From Prado023 sp963777855 (GTDB taxonomy: Bacteria > Actinomycetota > Actinomycetes > S36-B12 > CAIYMF01), in contig CAVZRW010000008.1 of assembly GCA_963777855.1 (NCBI GenBank), positions 372,001 through 436,000 of the forward strand: a stretch of 64,000 bases of DNA, read 5' to 3'. Below are positions 46,301 to 54,842 of the stretch, one piece after another; positions within the stretch are counted from its first letter, which is position 1, and each line of letters begins with the position of its first letter. The position numbers and the translations under genes are program-made. Below the pieces are notes generated by a model, which was given only the letters and a program-made list of their open reading frames with translations, did no database searches and was not told where the DNA came from.

Positions 46301-47230
46301 CTACCAGGCGCGGCCGGTGAGCTGTTCGTAGGCCCGCACGTAGAGGGCGCGCGTGCGCTCCACGACCTCGTCGGGCAGCGGCGGCGGCGGGGCGGAGCCG
46401 GCCCGGTCCCAGCCGGAGGCCGGCGAGGTCAGCCAGTCGCGGACGTACTGCTTGTCGTAGGAGGGCTGCCCCGGGGCGGCCGGGCAGCCAGGACTCGGCC
46501 GGCCAGAACCGCGAGGAGTCCGGGGTGAGCACCTCGTCGGCGAGCAGGATCGGCGCGGCCGGATCTCCGGGGCGCGGCCGAACTCGAACTTGGTGTCGGC
46601 CAGGACCAGCCCGCGCTCGCGGGCGATCGACTCGGCGCGCGCGTACACGGCCAGCGTGAGCCGGCGCAGCGCATCGGCGTCCGCGGCTCCCAGCGGTCGC
46701 CACGACCGTGTCGAAGTCGACGTTCTCGTCGTGGGTGCCCAGCTCGGCCTTGGTCGCCGGCGTGAAGATCGGCTCGGGGAGGCGAGAGCCGTCGACCAGG
46801 CCGGGCGGCAGGCGCACGGCGCACACCGCGCCGGTGGCCCGGTACTCGACCAGGCCGGAGCCGGTGAGGTAGCCGCGCGCCACGCACTCGACCGGGAACA
46901 TGTCCAGGGCCCGGCACAGCATGGCCCGGCTCGCGACGGCCGCAGGAACATCGGTGGAGATGACGTGGTTGCCGCACGAGGTCGGCCACCTGGTCGAACC
47001 ACCACAGGCTCAGCTGGGTCAGGATCGCGCCCTTGTCGGGGATCGTCGGTGGGCAGCACCCAGTCGTAGGCCGAGATCCGGTCGGAGGCCACGAACAGCA
47101 GCGCCCCGTCGGGGGCGCGGTAGAGGTCGCGCACCTTGCCCGAGTACACGTGCTCGTAGCCGGGCAGCTGGGGCGCCGGAGGGATGTTCGGCAGGGCCCC
47201 GGGGCTGCCGTCCCCGAGGGCGGGGCTCAC
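46301..47230 (-). CDS. purC: Phosphoribosylaminoimidazole-succinocarboxamide synthase (frameshifted)
   Basis: About 308 residues from GTG 47230, whose start overlaps the purB stop (GTGA). PurC joins aspartate to CAIR in purine synthesis. The frame fragments read GKVRDLYRAPDGALLFVASD, RISAYDWVLPT, AMLCRALDMFPVECVARGYL, LGTHDENVDFDTVVA, LVLADTKFEFG and LADEVLTPDSSRFWPAESWL, all typical of SAICAR synthetase. At least five single-base indels (near 47048, 46978, 46690, 46570, 46485) break the frame. The operon partner purB supports the identity. Confidence 0.95.
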   Translation of the reverse strand: MSPALGDGSPGALPNIPPAPQLPGYEHVYSGKVRDLYRAPDGALLFVASDRISAYDWVLPTDDPRQGRDPDPAEPVVVRPGGRPRAATTSSPPMFLRPSRAGPCCAGPWTCSRSSAWRAATSPAPAWSSTGPPARCAPCACRPAWSTALASPSRSSRRRPRPSWAPTTRTSTSTRSWRPLGAADADALRRLTLAVYARAESIARERGLVLADTKFEFGRAPEIRPRRSCSPTRCSPRTPRGSGRPSPGCPAAPGQPSYDKQYVRDWLTSPASGWDRAGSAPPPPLPDEVVERTRALYVRAYEQLTGRAW

Positions 47231-48656
47231 AGGATCGCTCCGGGGGAGTAGGTGGCCGCCAGCGGGTGCGCGGCGGCGATCACCTCGACGCGCTCCACGA
47301 CCCGGGCCACCTGGTCGCGGGCGGCGCCGGTGAACTCGATCGGCTCGGCGACCAGCGCCTCCAACGCCGCGCGGTCCAGGCCGAGGCGGCCGTCGGCGGC
47401 CAGCCGGTCGAACAGGTCGTTGGTCGCCTGGCCCCGGCGCATGTCCAGGGCCACGGCCACCGCGTGGGTCTTGATCACCTCGTGGGCGGTCTCGCGGCCG
47501 ACGCCGGCGCGCACGGCGGCCATCAGGATCTTGGTGGTCGCCAGGAACGGCAGGTACCGGCGCAGCTCGGCCTCGATCACGGCCGGGAACGCCCCGAACT
47601 CGTCGAGCACCGTGAGGAAGGTCTCGAACAGCCCGTCGATGGCGAAGAAGGCGTCGGGCAGCGCCACCCGGCGCACCACCGAGCAGAAGACGTCGCCCTC
47701 GTTCCACTGCGCCCCGGCGAGCTCAGCGCCCATCGAGGCGTACCCGCGCAGGATCACGGTCAGGCCGTTGACGCGCTCGCAGGAGCGCGAGTTCATCTTG
47801 TGCGGCATCGCCGAGGAGCCGACCTGGCCCTCCTTGAAGCCCTCGGTGACCAGCTCGTTGCCGGCCATCAGCCGGATGGTGGTGGCCAGGCTGGACGGTC
47901 CTGCCGCGACCTGCACGAGGGCCGAGAGCACATCGTGGTCCAGGGAGCGGGGGTAGATCTGGCCGACTGAGTCGAGTACCTCGGTGAACCCCAGGTGGGC
48001 GGCCACGCGCGCCTCGAGCGCGGCGAGGCGCACAGTGTCGCCGTCGAGCAGGTCGAGCATGTCCTGGGCGGTGCCGACCGGGCCCTTGATCCCGCGCAGG
48101 GGTAGCGCTCGATGAGGTCGCCGATGCGGGCATAGGCCACGATCAGCTCCTCGGCGGCGGAGGCGAACCGCTTGCCCAACGTGGTGGTCTGTGCCGCGAC
48201 GTTGTGGCTGCGCCCGGTCAGCGGCTGGTCGGTGTACTGGGCCGCCAGGGCGCCGAGGCGGGCCAGGGTGGCCACGATCCGGTCGCGGACCAGCAGCAGC
48301 GCCTGGCGGACCTGCATCTGCTCGACGTTCTCGGTGAGGTCGCGGCTGGTCATGCCCTTGTGGATGTGCTCGGTGCCGGCGAGTGCGGTGAACTCCTCGA
48401 TGCGGGCCTTCACGTCATGGCGCGTGACCCGCTCGCGTGCCGCGATGGAGGCGAGGTCGACCTGTCCGCGCACCGCCTCGTAGGCCTCGATGGTGCCCTC
48501 GGGCACCGGTATGCCGAGGTCGGCCTGGGCTCGGAGCACCGCGATCCACAGGTCGCGCTCGAGGGCCACCTTGTGCTCGGGGGACCACAGCTCGACCATC
48601 TGGGCGCTCGCGTAGCGCTGGGCCAGGACGTTGGGGATCGTCGTCACGAGGGTCAT
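47227..48656 (-). CDS. purB: Adenylosuccinate lyase (one frameshift)
   Basis: About 476 residues from ATG 48656 (MTLVTTIPNVLAQRYASAQM). It splits SAICAR and adenylosuccinate, the steps following PurC and PurA. The fumarase/aspartase superfamily signature GSSAMPHKMNS lies near 47810; TSRDLTENVEQMQVR and GRSHNVAAQTTTLGKRFA carry the catalytic His region. One missing C in a C run near 48100 (ERYPLRGIKGPVGTAQDML after correction) breaks the frame. The stop overlaps purC. A palindrome-rich spacer lies upstream. Confidence 0.96.
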
Positions 48657-49037
48657 TGTCTCAGCCCTCTGCCGGCCCCCGCGCCCGGCGGCGGGCGCGC
48701 TCCTGGCGTCCGCCGCCTCCCGCGCCCGACGATCCCCCGTCCCGCGCATACGGGGGAGACCTCGCATAGGGATGCGCTGTTTCAGCCGGGCCCTGACCGC
48801 GCGTCCGAGCAACCTCGCACAGGCAATCGTTGTTTGGAGGCCGACCTGCGGCCGCGCTCACGACGAAACCGTGCGCACGGTTCGGCGAGGGTCGGGTCGT
48901 GGCGGGGAAACGACGATCTCGTGCGCGAGGTCCGTAGGAACTCGGCCCGCGCGCACGGTTCCCGGTGCACGGTTCCGCGTGCACCGGCGGCACGCGCTGG
49001 GCGAGGCTCGCGCGTGGGGTGCCCGCGCGCGAGCACG
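48657..49037. promoter_or_regulatory. Palindrome-rich spacer between purD and purB
   Basis: 381 non-coding bases ahead of purB-purC. AACCGTGCGCACGGTT at 48867-48882 is a perfect 16-base palindrome; its half-site GCACGGTT recurs at 48953-48960 and 48967-48974. CGCAT-AGGG-ATGCG at 48763-48776 is a further small inverted repeat. This looks like a regulator-binding region controlling purine genes, though no known purine regulator box or riboswitch is recognised. Confidence 0.5.
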
Positions 49038-50324
49038 TCAGGCGTGGGCGGGGGTGCCCTCCGCGGCGGCCCGGGCGATGTCGCGGCGGGCGTGCCCGCC
49101 GTCGAGGTGGATCCCGTCGAGCAGGTCGTAGGCGCGCTCCCGGGCGCCGGCCAGGTCGGCAGCGCGCGCGGTGGCGCACAGCACGCGCCCGCCCGTGGCC
49201 ACCAGCTCGCCGTCGACCCGCGCGGTGCCGGCGTGCACGACCCAGGCCGCGTCCCAGCCCGACTCGGCTCCGGCGCTGGACGGGACCCCGTGCAGGACGC
49301 CGCCGGTGCGGGGGTCCTCGGGGTAGCCGGGGGCGGCCAGCACGACGGTCACCGCCGAACCGGGTGCCACTGCAGGTCGCCGAGCTCGTCGAGGGTGCCG
49401 CGGGCGGCAGCGTCGAGCAGCCCGGCAAGCGGCGTGCGCAGCAGCGCGAGCACGACCTGGGTCTCGGGGTCGCCGAACCGGGCGTTGAACTCCACGACGC
49501 GCAGCCCCCGACGGGTCAGCGCCAGCCCGGCGTACAGCAGGCCGCTGAACGGCGTGCCACGGGCGGCCAGTCAGGTCGATGGTCGGCTGCACGACGCGGG
49601 CCATGACCTCGTCCACGAGGCCCTCGGGCGCCCACGGCAGCGGGGCGTAGGCGCCCATCCCGCCGGTGTTGGGACCGGTGTCGCCCTCGCCCACGCGCTT
49701 GAAGTCCTGCGCGGGGACCAGCGGCACGGCGCTGACCCCGTCCGTGATCGCGAACAGCGAGACCTCCGGACCGTCGAGGTACTCCTCGACCACCACGGCC
49801 CCGCCCTGGCGGGACAGGCAGGCGGCGGCGTGGTCCAGCGCGGCGATGCGGTCGTCGGTGACGACGACACCCTTGCCCCCGGCCAGGCCGTCGTCCTTGA
49901 CCACGTGCGGTGCGCCGAACTGGTCGAGCGCGACGGCCACCTCGTCGAGGGTGGTGCACAGGTGGGCCATCGCCGTGGGCACCCCGGCCTCGGCCATCAC
50001 CTGCTTGGCGAACGCCTTCGAGCCCTCGAGCTGGGCGGCAGCCCCGGAGGGGCCGAAGGTGGCGATGCCCGCCTCGCGCAGCACGTCGGCCACACCGGCC
50101 ACCAGCGGCGCCTCGGGGCCGATGACGACGAGGTCGACCGCCAGCCCGCGGGCCAGGCGCAGCACGTCGGCCGGGTCCGTGGCGCGCACGGGGTGGTTGG
50201 TGCCGACCTCGGCGGTCCCGGCGTTGCCGGGTGCGATGTGCAGGGCGCCGACCGTGGGGTCTGCGGCCAGCGCGAGGGCCAGTGCGTGCTCACGTCCGCC
50301 GGAGCCGATGACGAGGATGTCCAC
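49038..50324 (-). CDS. purD: Phosphoribosylamine-glycine ligase (frameshifted in the middle)
   Basis: 428 codons from ATG 50324 (MDILVIGSGGREHALALALA). PurD is the ATP-grasp enzyme that joins glycine to phosphoribosylamine. Visible: GPEAPLVAGVADVLREAGI, AFAKQVMAEAGVPTA, KDDGLAGGKGVVVT, EEYLDGPEVSLFAITDG, GEGDTGPNTGGMGAYAP and the C-terminal RVLCATARAADLAGARERAY. Between about 49570 and 49375 the sequence leaves and re-enters frame, so indels there nearly cancel; the true reading restores the L-Y-A-G-L and V-V-E-F-N-A-R-F-G-D-P-E segments. It is separated from purB by the palindrome-rich spacer. Confidence 0.95.
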   Translation of the reverse strand: MDILVIGSGGREHALALALAADPTVGALHIAPGNAGTAEVGTNHPVRATDPADVLRLARGLAVDLVVIGPEAPLVAGVADVLREAGIATFGPSGAAAQLEGSKAFAKQVMAEAGVPTAMAHLCTTLDEVAVALDQFGAPHVVKDDGLAGGKGVVVTDDRIAALDHAAACLSRQGGAVVVEEYLDGPEVSLFAITDGVSAVPLVPAQDFKRVGEGDTGPNTGGMGAYAPLPWAPEGLVDEVMARVVQPTIDLTGRPWHAVQRPAVRRAGADPSGAARRGVQRPVRRPRDPGRARAAAHAACRAARRCRPRHPRRARRPAVAPGSAVTVVLAAPGYPEDPRTGGVLHGVPSSAGAESGWDAAWVVHAGTARVDGELVATGGRVLCATARAADLAGARERAYDLLDGIHLDGGHARRDIARAAAEGTPAHA

Positions 50325-50333
50325 CCGCGCAGG

Positions 50334-51230
50334 CTACCGTCCGAGGCTCACCGGCTCCTCGCTCGCATCGTGCAGGTGCCGGCCGACGACCGCCACCACG
50401 TACCAGAGCCAGAGCAGCATGCCCACGTGCAGGAGGTCGTTCTCGGAGAAGTAGAAGCCCTGGCCGTCGTCCCACAGGGTCGCGGTGATCCCGGCCGCCC
50501 AGTAGGCGAAGTAGGCCACCTGGACGGCCACCAGCAGCAGCGCGGCGACCACCAGCGACCGGTCCATCGGGTCGCGCGTGGTCCGGTAGCGCCGGCCCGC
50601 GACGACGATCACGATCAGGATCCCGGGCAGCGCGAAGGCCATCAGCACGGTGAACGACAGCAGGGTCGCGCTGGGCAGCAGCACACCGACCATGCTCACC
50701 ACCAGGTACGCCGCCGCGTTGAGGCCGGCGAACCACACCAGGCCGCGGCGCAGCCGGCCCCGGGTGCACGCATGGGCCACGGCCACCAGCATCGCGCTCA
50801 CGCTCAGCGCCTGGGTCAGGCTGTAGCCCACCTCCCAGCCGTTGGTCAGCCGGCACACCTCGAGGCCGGCGCACTTCAACTCGTAGCTGAACGCCTGGTA
50901 GCTGACGCCGGCCTGCGCCGCGCCGAGCCCGCCGAGGACCAGGGCGACGCCCAGCCACAGCCGCGAGCGCTGGCCCCGCCGGGTGTGCAGGAAGTACGCG
51001 CCGGAGGCCACCCACGCCACTGCCAGGGTGAACACCAGCACGGTGCCCAGGGGCTCGGTGAGCACGACGTCGCCGAGCGCGACGCAGGGGCGCTGCGCGC
51101 ACCACTGCTCGGGGGTCGTCGCGGGTTCGTAGGCCAGCGAGTCCAGGCGCCCGCACGCGCTGAGGCCGAGGACCGTGGCGGCGGCGACCAGCGCCCGGGG
51201 AGCCGAGGCCCGGCTTCCGGGCCGCCTCAC
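50334..51230 (-). CDS. Uncharacterised multi-pass membrane protein with N-terminal lipobox-like signal
   Basis: 298 residues from GTG 51230 (VRRPGSRASAPRALVAAATV), overlapping the stop of the upstream gene (GTGA). The leader ends LGLSACG, a possible lipobox; then WCAQRPCVALGDVV and seven helices follow, with one extracytoplasmic loop CAGLEVCRLTNGWEVGYS containing paired cysteines and a late loop LWDDGQGFYFSENDLLHVG. No family recognised. The topology is like 7-TM sensor or heme-type membrane proteins but no ligand residues stand out. Its 3' end is 10 bases from the purD start on the same strand. Confidence 0.65.
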   Translation of the reverse strand: MRRPGSRASAPRALVAAATVLGLSACGRLDSLAYEPATTPEQWCAQRPCVALGDVVLTEPLGTVLVFTLAVAWVASGAYFLHTRRGQRSRLWLGVALVLGGLGAAQAGVSYQAFSYELKCAGLEVCRLTNGWEVGYSLTQALSVSAMLVAVAHACTRGRLRRGLVWFAGLNAAAYLVVSMVGVLLPSATLLSFTVLMAFALPGILIVIVVAGRRYRTTRDPMDRSLVVAALLLVAVQVAYFAYWAAGITATLWDDGQGFYFSENDLLHVGMLLWLWYVVAVVGRHLHDASEEPVSLGR

Positions 51231-51709
51231 AGGGGGAGCGTGGCGAGGTCGCCCTCGACGACGGCCCGGTCCTCGAGGTCGTCCAGGTCGGCGGCCAGCG
51301 AGGCGGCCAGGTCGCGCTCGGCGCGCGCGGCCGCGAGGTCGCCGTTCACGAGGTGGGCCCGGGCGAGGGCCTCGTGCGCCGATGCCACGATGAACCCGTC
51401 GAGCTGGTGCTGCTCGCACAGGTCCAGGCACCGCTGGGCGTGGGTCAGGGCCGGCTCGGGCCGCGCGAGCACGGAGTAGGCGCGCGCGCACTGCCATTCC
51501 CCGATCGCCCACTCCTGGGGTCCACCGGCCCGGCCCCAGTGCCACCGCGAGGCGTGGGTGGCGTGGATCAGGTCGAAGTCCTCGGTGACCGTGCGCTCGG
51601 CCAGGTCCATCAGCGACCACGCGTGGTTGAACAGCGCGACGGCCTGGGACCGCTCGGCGGCCAGCGCGGCGGCGAGGTCGTCGTCAGGGTCGGCGAGGTC
51701 TGCGGACAT
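51227..51709 (-). CDS. Hypothetical protein with TPR-like helical repeats
   Basis: 160 residues from ATG 51709 (MSADLADPDDDLAAALAAER). All-helical, rich in Ala/Leu/Asp, with repeat-like pairs: AVALFNHAWSLMDLAERT, ECQCARAYSVLARPEPALTH-type segment (EWQCARAYSVLARPEPALTH) and VASAHEALARAHLVNGDLAA. These resemble tetratricopeptide helices and suggest protein binding. Cytoplasmic. Coupled by four-base overlap to the membrane protein downstream, which suggests a joint function. No catalytic motif. Confidence 0.6.
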   Translation of the reverse strand: MSADLADPDDDLAAALAAERSQAVALFNHAWSLMDLAERTVTEDFDLIHATHASRWHWGRAGGPQEWAIGEWQCARAYSVLARPEPALTHAQRCLDLCEQHQLDGFIVASAHEALARAHLVNGDLAAARAERDLAASLAADLDDLEDRAVVEGDLATLPL

Positions 51710-51787
51710 GGGCACAGGGTAGGCGACCAGATGGTCACACGCCCCCAACCCGCGCACGCGCCCCCACCTGCGCGGGGGGCGTGGGGA

Positions 51788-53143
51788 TCAGCCCTCGTAG
51801 TAGCGGTCCACCTCGGTGAGCACCTCGTCGAGGATGGCCAGGCCGGCGCGGGCCTCCTCGTCGGTCACGGTGCACGGGGGCACGACGTGCAGGCGGTTGA
51901 AGTTGGTGAACGGCAGCAGGCCCCGCTTCTTCGCCTCGGTCACCAGCACCGTCATCGCCTCGGAGGTGCCGCCGTAGGGCGCCAGCATCGCGCGGGTCTC
52001 ACGGTTGCTGACCAGGTCGAGCGCCCAGAACACGCCCAGGCCGCGGACCTCGCCGATCACCGGGTGCCTCTCGGCGAGCTCGGCCAGGCCGGGGCCCAGC
52101 ACCTCGGTGCCGATCCGGGCGGCGTTCTCGACGATGCCCTCCTCGCGCATGGCGGTGATGCTCGCCACGATGGAGGCCGCGGCCAGCGGGTGCCCTGAGT
52201 AGGTGAGCCCGCCGGGGAACACGCGGTTGTCGAACGTCGCGGCGATCTCGTCGGAGATGATCACCCCGCCGACCGGGACGTAGCCGGAGTTCGAGCCCTT
52301 GGCCCAGGTGACCAGGTCGGGCCGCACGTCGAAGTGCTCGAAGGCGAACCAGGCGCCGGTGCGGCCGAACCCGGCCATCACCTCGTCGAGGATCAGCACG
52401 ATGCCGTGCTCGTCGCAGAGCGCGCGCACGCCGGCCAGGTAGCCCGGCGGCGGGATCAGCACGCCGGCGGTGCCCACGACGGTCTCGATCAGGATGGCGG
52501 CGATGGTGCCCGGGCCCTCGAAGCGGATCACGTCGGCCAGGTGCTCCAGAGCACGCTGCGACTCCTGCTCCGGGCTGGTCGCCCAGAAGTGCGAGCGGTA
52601 CGGGTAGGGGCCGAAGAAGTGCACGTGGTCGTCGGCGAACTCGTTGGGCCAGCGCCGCGGGTCGCCGGTGGCCACGATCGCGGCCCCGGTGTTGCCGTGG
52701 TACGAGCGGTAGAAGCTCATGACCTTGCGCCGGCCGGTGTGCAGGCGGGCCATGCGCACCGCGTTCTCGTTGGCGTCCGCGCCGCCGTTGGTGAAGAAGA
52801 CCTTGTTCAGGCCTTCGGGGGCCAGCTCGGCGATCAGGCGGGCCGCCTCGCTGCGCGCGGCGTTGGCGTGCTGGGGGGCGATGGTGGCCAGCAGCCCGGC
52901 CTGCTCCTGGATGGCGGCGATCACCTTGGGGTGCTGGTGGCCGATGTTGACGTTGACCAGCTGGCTGGAGAAGTCCAGGTAGCGGGTGCCCTCGTAGTCC
53001 CAGACCCACGAGCCGGAGGCCCCCGCGATGGTCATCGGCGTGAGCGGCGCCTGGGCCGACCATGAGTGGAACACGTGCGCCCGGTCGAGCTCGTAGGCAC
53101 GCGCGCCGGCTGCGGGATCCGTGGCGGGGGTGGGCTCGGACAT
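51788..53143 (-). CDS. Class III aminotransferase (omega-amino acid/taurine-pyruvate type)
   Basis: 451 residues from ATG 53143 (MSEPTPATDPAAGARAYELD). PLP enzyme moving amino groups from an omega-amine such as taurine, beta-alanine or GABA to a keto acid. Visible: YLDFSSQLVNVNIGHQHPKV, FFTNGGADANENAVRMARLH (PLP phosphate site), YHGNTGAA, LILDEVMAGFGRTGAWFAFE (cofactor Asp) and the Schiff-base Lys in TWAKGSNSGYVPVGG. The F-H-S-W-S-A-Q start is that of taurine-pyruvate and related transaminases. Substrate cannot be settled. Intact frame; stands alone. Confidence 0.9.
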   Translation of the reverse strand: MSEPTPATDPAAGARAYELDRAHVFHSWSAQAPLTPMTIAGASGSWVWDYEGTRYLDFSSQLVNVNIGHQHPKVIAAIQEQAGLLATIAPQHANAARSEAARLIAELAPEGLNKVFFTNGGADANENAVRMARLHTGRRKVMSFYRSYHGNTGAAIVATGDPRRWPNEFADDHVHFFGPYPYRSHFWATSPEQESQRALEHLADVIRFEGPGTIAAILIETVVGTAGVLIPPPGYLAGVRALCDEHGIVLILDEVMAGFGRTGAWFAFEHFDVRPDLVTWAKGSNSGYVPVGGVIISDEIAATFDNRVFPGGLTYSGHPLAAASIVASITAMREEGIVENAARIGTEVLGPGLAELAERHPVIGEVRGLGVFWALDLVSNRETRAMLAPYGGTSEAMTVLVTEAKKRGLLPFTNFNRLHVVPPCTVTDEEARAGLAILDEVLTEVDRYYEG

Positions 53144-53281
53144 GCGGACTCCTTCATCGACGGGCGTGCAGACCGCGATTTTAGTACGCCCAGGACCCCC
53201 CGCCGCCAGTCCACCGGAGCCCGGATGCCCCGCTGGCCCTGCCCCGGCCGCCCTCCTCCCGAAGACCCTCCGCCACGGCAG

Positions 53282-53328
53282 AGACCCTCCCCGACGCCGC
53301 GGAGGGTCCGAGACGTCGGGGAGGGTCT
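53282..53328. terminator. Strong inverted repeat downstream of pntB
   Basis: AGACCCTCCCCGACG and CGTCGGGGAGGGTCT form a perfect 15-base stem around a 17-base loop that contains another GGAGGGTC copy. Located 78 bases beyond the pntB stop on the minus strand and upstream of the aminotransferase start; probably the pntAB terminator. Confidence 0.6.
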
Positions 53329-53405
53329 GAGGGCGGGAGGGCGGGGCTCCGGAGGCGGGGCTCCGGCGGCGGGGGCTCGGTGGGGCGAGCGGCCGGGTCC
53401 GCGGG

Positions 53406-54842
53406 CTACAGGGCCTTGAGGATGTCCTCCACCCGGACCTTGGCGTCGCCGAAGAGCATCTGGGTGTTCTCCTTGAAGAACAGCGGGTTCTGCACGCCTG
53501 CGTAGCCGGTGGCCATCGAGCGCTTGAACACGATCACGTCCCTGGCCTCCCACACCGTCAGCACCGGCATGCCGGCGATGGGGCTGCCGGGCTCGTCGAT
53601 GGCCGCCGGGTTCACGGTGTCGTTGGCCCCGATCACGAGCACGACATCGGTCTTCGGGAAGTCCTCGTTGATCTCGTCCATCTCGAGCACGATGTCGTAG
53701 GGCACCTTGGCCTCGGCCAGCAGCACGTTCATGTGCCCGGGCAGGCGCCCGGCCACCGGGTGGATGCCGAAGCGGACGTCGACCCCGCGCTCGCGCAGCG
53801 TCCGGGTGAGCTCGGCCACCGGGTACTGCGCCTGGGCCACGGCCATGCCGTAGCCGGGCGTGATGATCACCGAGTGGGCGTCGGCGAGCAGCTCGGCGGC
53901 ACCGTCGGCGGTGATCTCGCGGTGCTCTCCGTAGTCGACGTCGGAGGCCACGGTGCCGGCCTCGACGCCGAAGCCACCGGCGATCACGGAGATGAACGAG
54001 CGGTTCATCGCGCGGCACATGATGTAGGACAGGTAGGCACCGGAGGAGCCGACGAGTGCGCCGGTGATGATGAGCAGGTCGTTGTTGAGCAGGAAGCCCG
54101 CGGCTGCGGCGGCCCAACCCGAGTAGCTGTTGAGCATCGAGACCACGACCGGCATGTCCCCGCCGCCGATCGAGGCGACCAGGTGCCAGCCCAGGAACAG
54201 GGCCAGCAGGGTCATCACTCCGAGCAGGGACTGGCGCAGGACGAGGTCCTCGGCGGGGATCAGCACGTAGCCGACGGTCATCACCAGGAAGGCGACGATG
54301 ATGCCGAGGTTGATCGCGTTGTGCGCCGGGAGCATCAGCGGAGCGGACTTGATCTTCGCCGAGAGCTTCAGGTAGGCCACGATCGAACCGGTCAGGGTCA
54401 CCGCGCCGATGAAGACGCCGACGAAGACCTCGACGTCGTGGATCCCCGGGTAGGGCACGTCGGTCTCGTACGAGGAGTTCCAGCCGACCAGCACGGCGGC
54501 CAGGCCGACGAAGCTGTGCAGCATGGCGATCAGCTCGGGCATGCCGGTCATCTCGACGCTGCGTGCGCGCCAGATGCCGATTCCCGCACCGATGGCCATG
54601 GCGGCTGCGATCAGCACGAACCCGGTCAGGCCCGTGCCCTCGGTCTCGAGCGCGCCGCCGGCGATGGACACCCCCCCGACGGCCGCGATGATCGTGACGA
54701 CCAGGGCGATGGTCATGCCGATGATGCCGTAGCGGTTGCCCATCTGGGCGCTCTCGTGCTTGGACAGTCCGGCCAGGGCGAGGATGAACATCAGCCCCGC
54801 GACGATGTAGGCGCCCTGGACCAGGCTCAGGGAGATTGTCAT
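53406..54842 (-). CDS. pntB: NAD(P) transhydrogenase subunit beta
   Basis: 478 residues from ATG 54842 (MTISLSLVQGAYIVAGLMFI). PntB forms membrane domain II and the NADP(H)-binding domain III. About nine helices cover residues 1-290; domain III begins near 300 with SVIITPGYGMAVAQAQYPVA and contains GIHPVAGRLPGHMNVLLAEA and VVLVIGANDTVNPAA. The proton-pumping enzyme makes NADPH from NADH using the proton gradient. Start overlaps the pntA stop (ATGA). Confidence 0.97.
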   Translation of the reverse strand: MTISLSLVQGAYIVAGLMFILALAGLSKHESAQMGNRYGIIGMTIALVVTIIAAVGGVSIAGGALETEGTGLTGFVLIAAAMAIGAGIGIWRARSVEMTGMPELIAMLHSFVGLAAVLVGWNSSYETDVPYPGIHDVEVFVGVFIGAVTLTGSIVAYLKLSAKIKSAPLMLPAHNAINLGIIVAFLVMTVGYVLIPAEDLVLRQSLLGVMTLLALFLGWHLVASIGGGDMPVVVSMLNSYSGWAAAAAGFLLNNDLLIITGALVGSSGAYLSYIMCRAMNRSFISVIAGGFGVEAGTVASDVDYGEHREITADGAAELLADAHSVIITPGYGMAVAQAQYPVAELTRTLRERGVDVRFGIHPVAGRLPGHMNVLLAEAKVPYDIVLEMDEINEDFPKTDVVLVIGANDTVNPAAIDEPGSPIAGMPVLTVWEARDVIVFKRSMATGYAGVQNPLFFKENTQMLFGDAKVRVEDILKAL

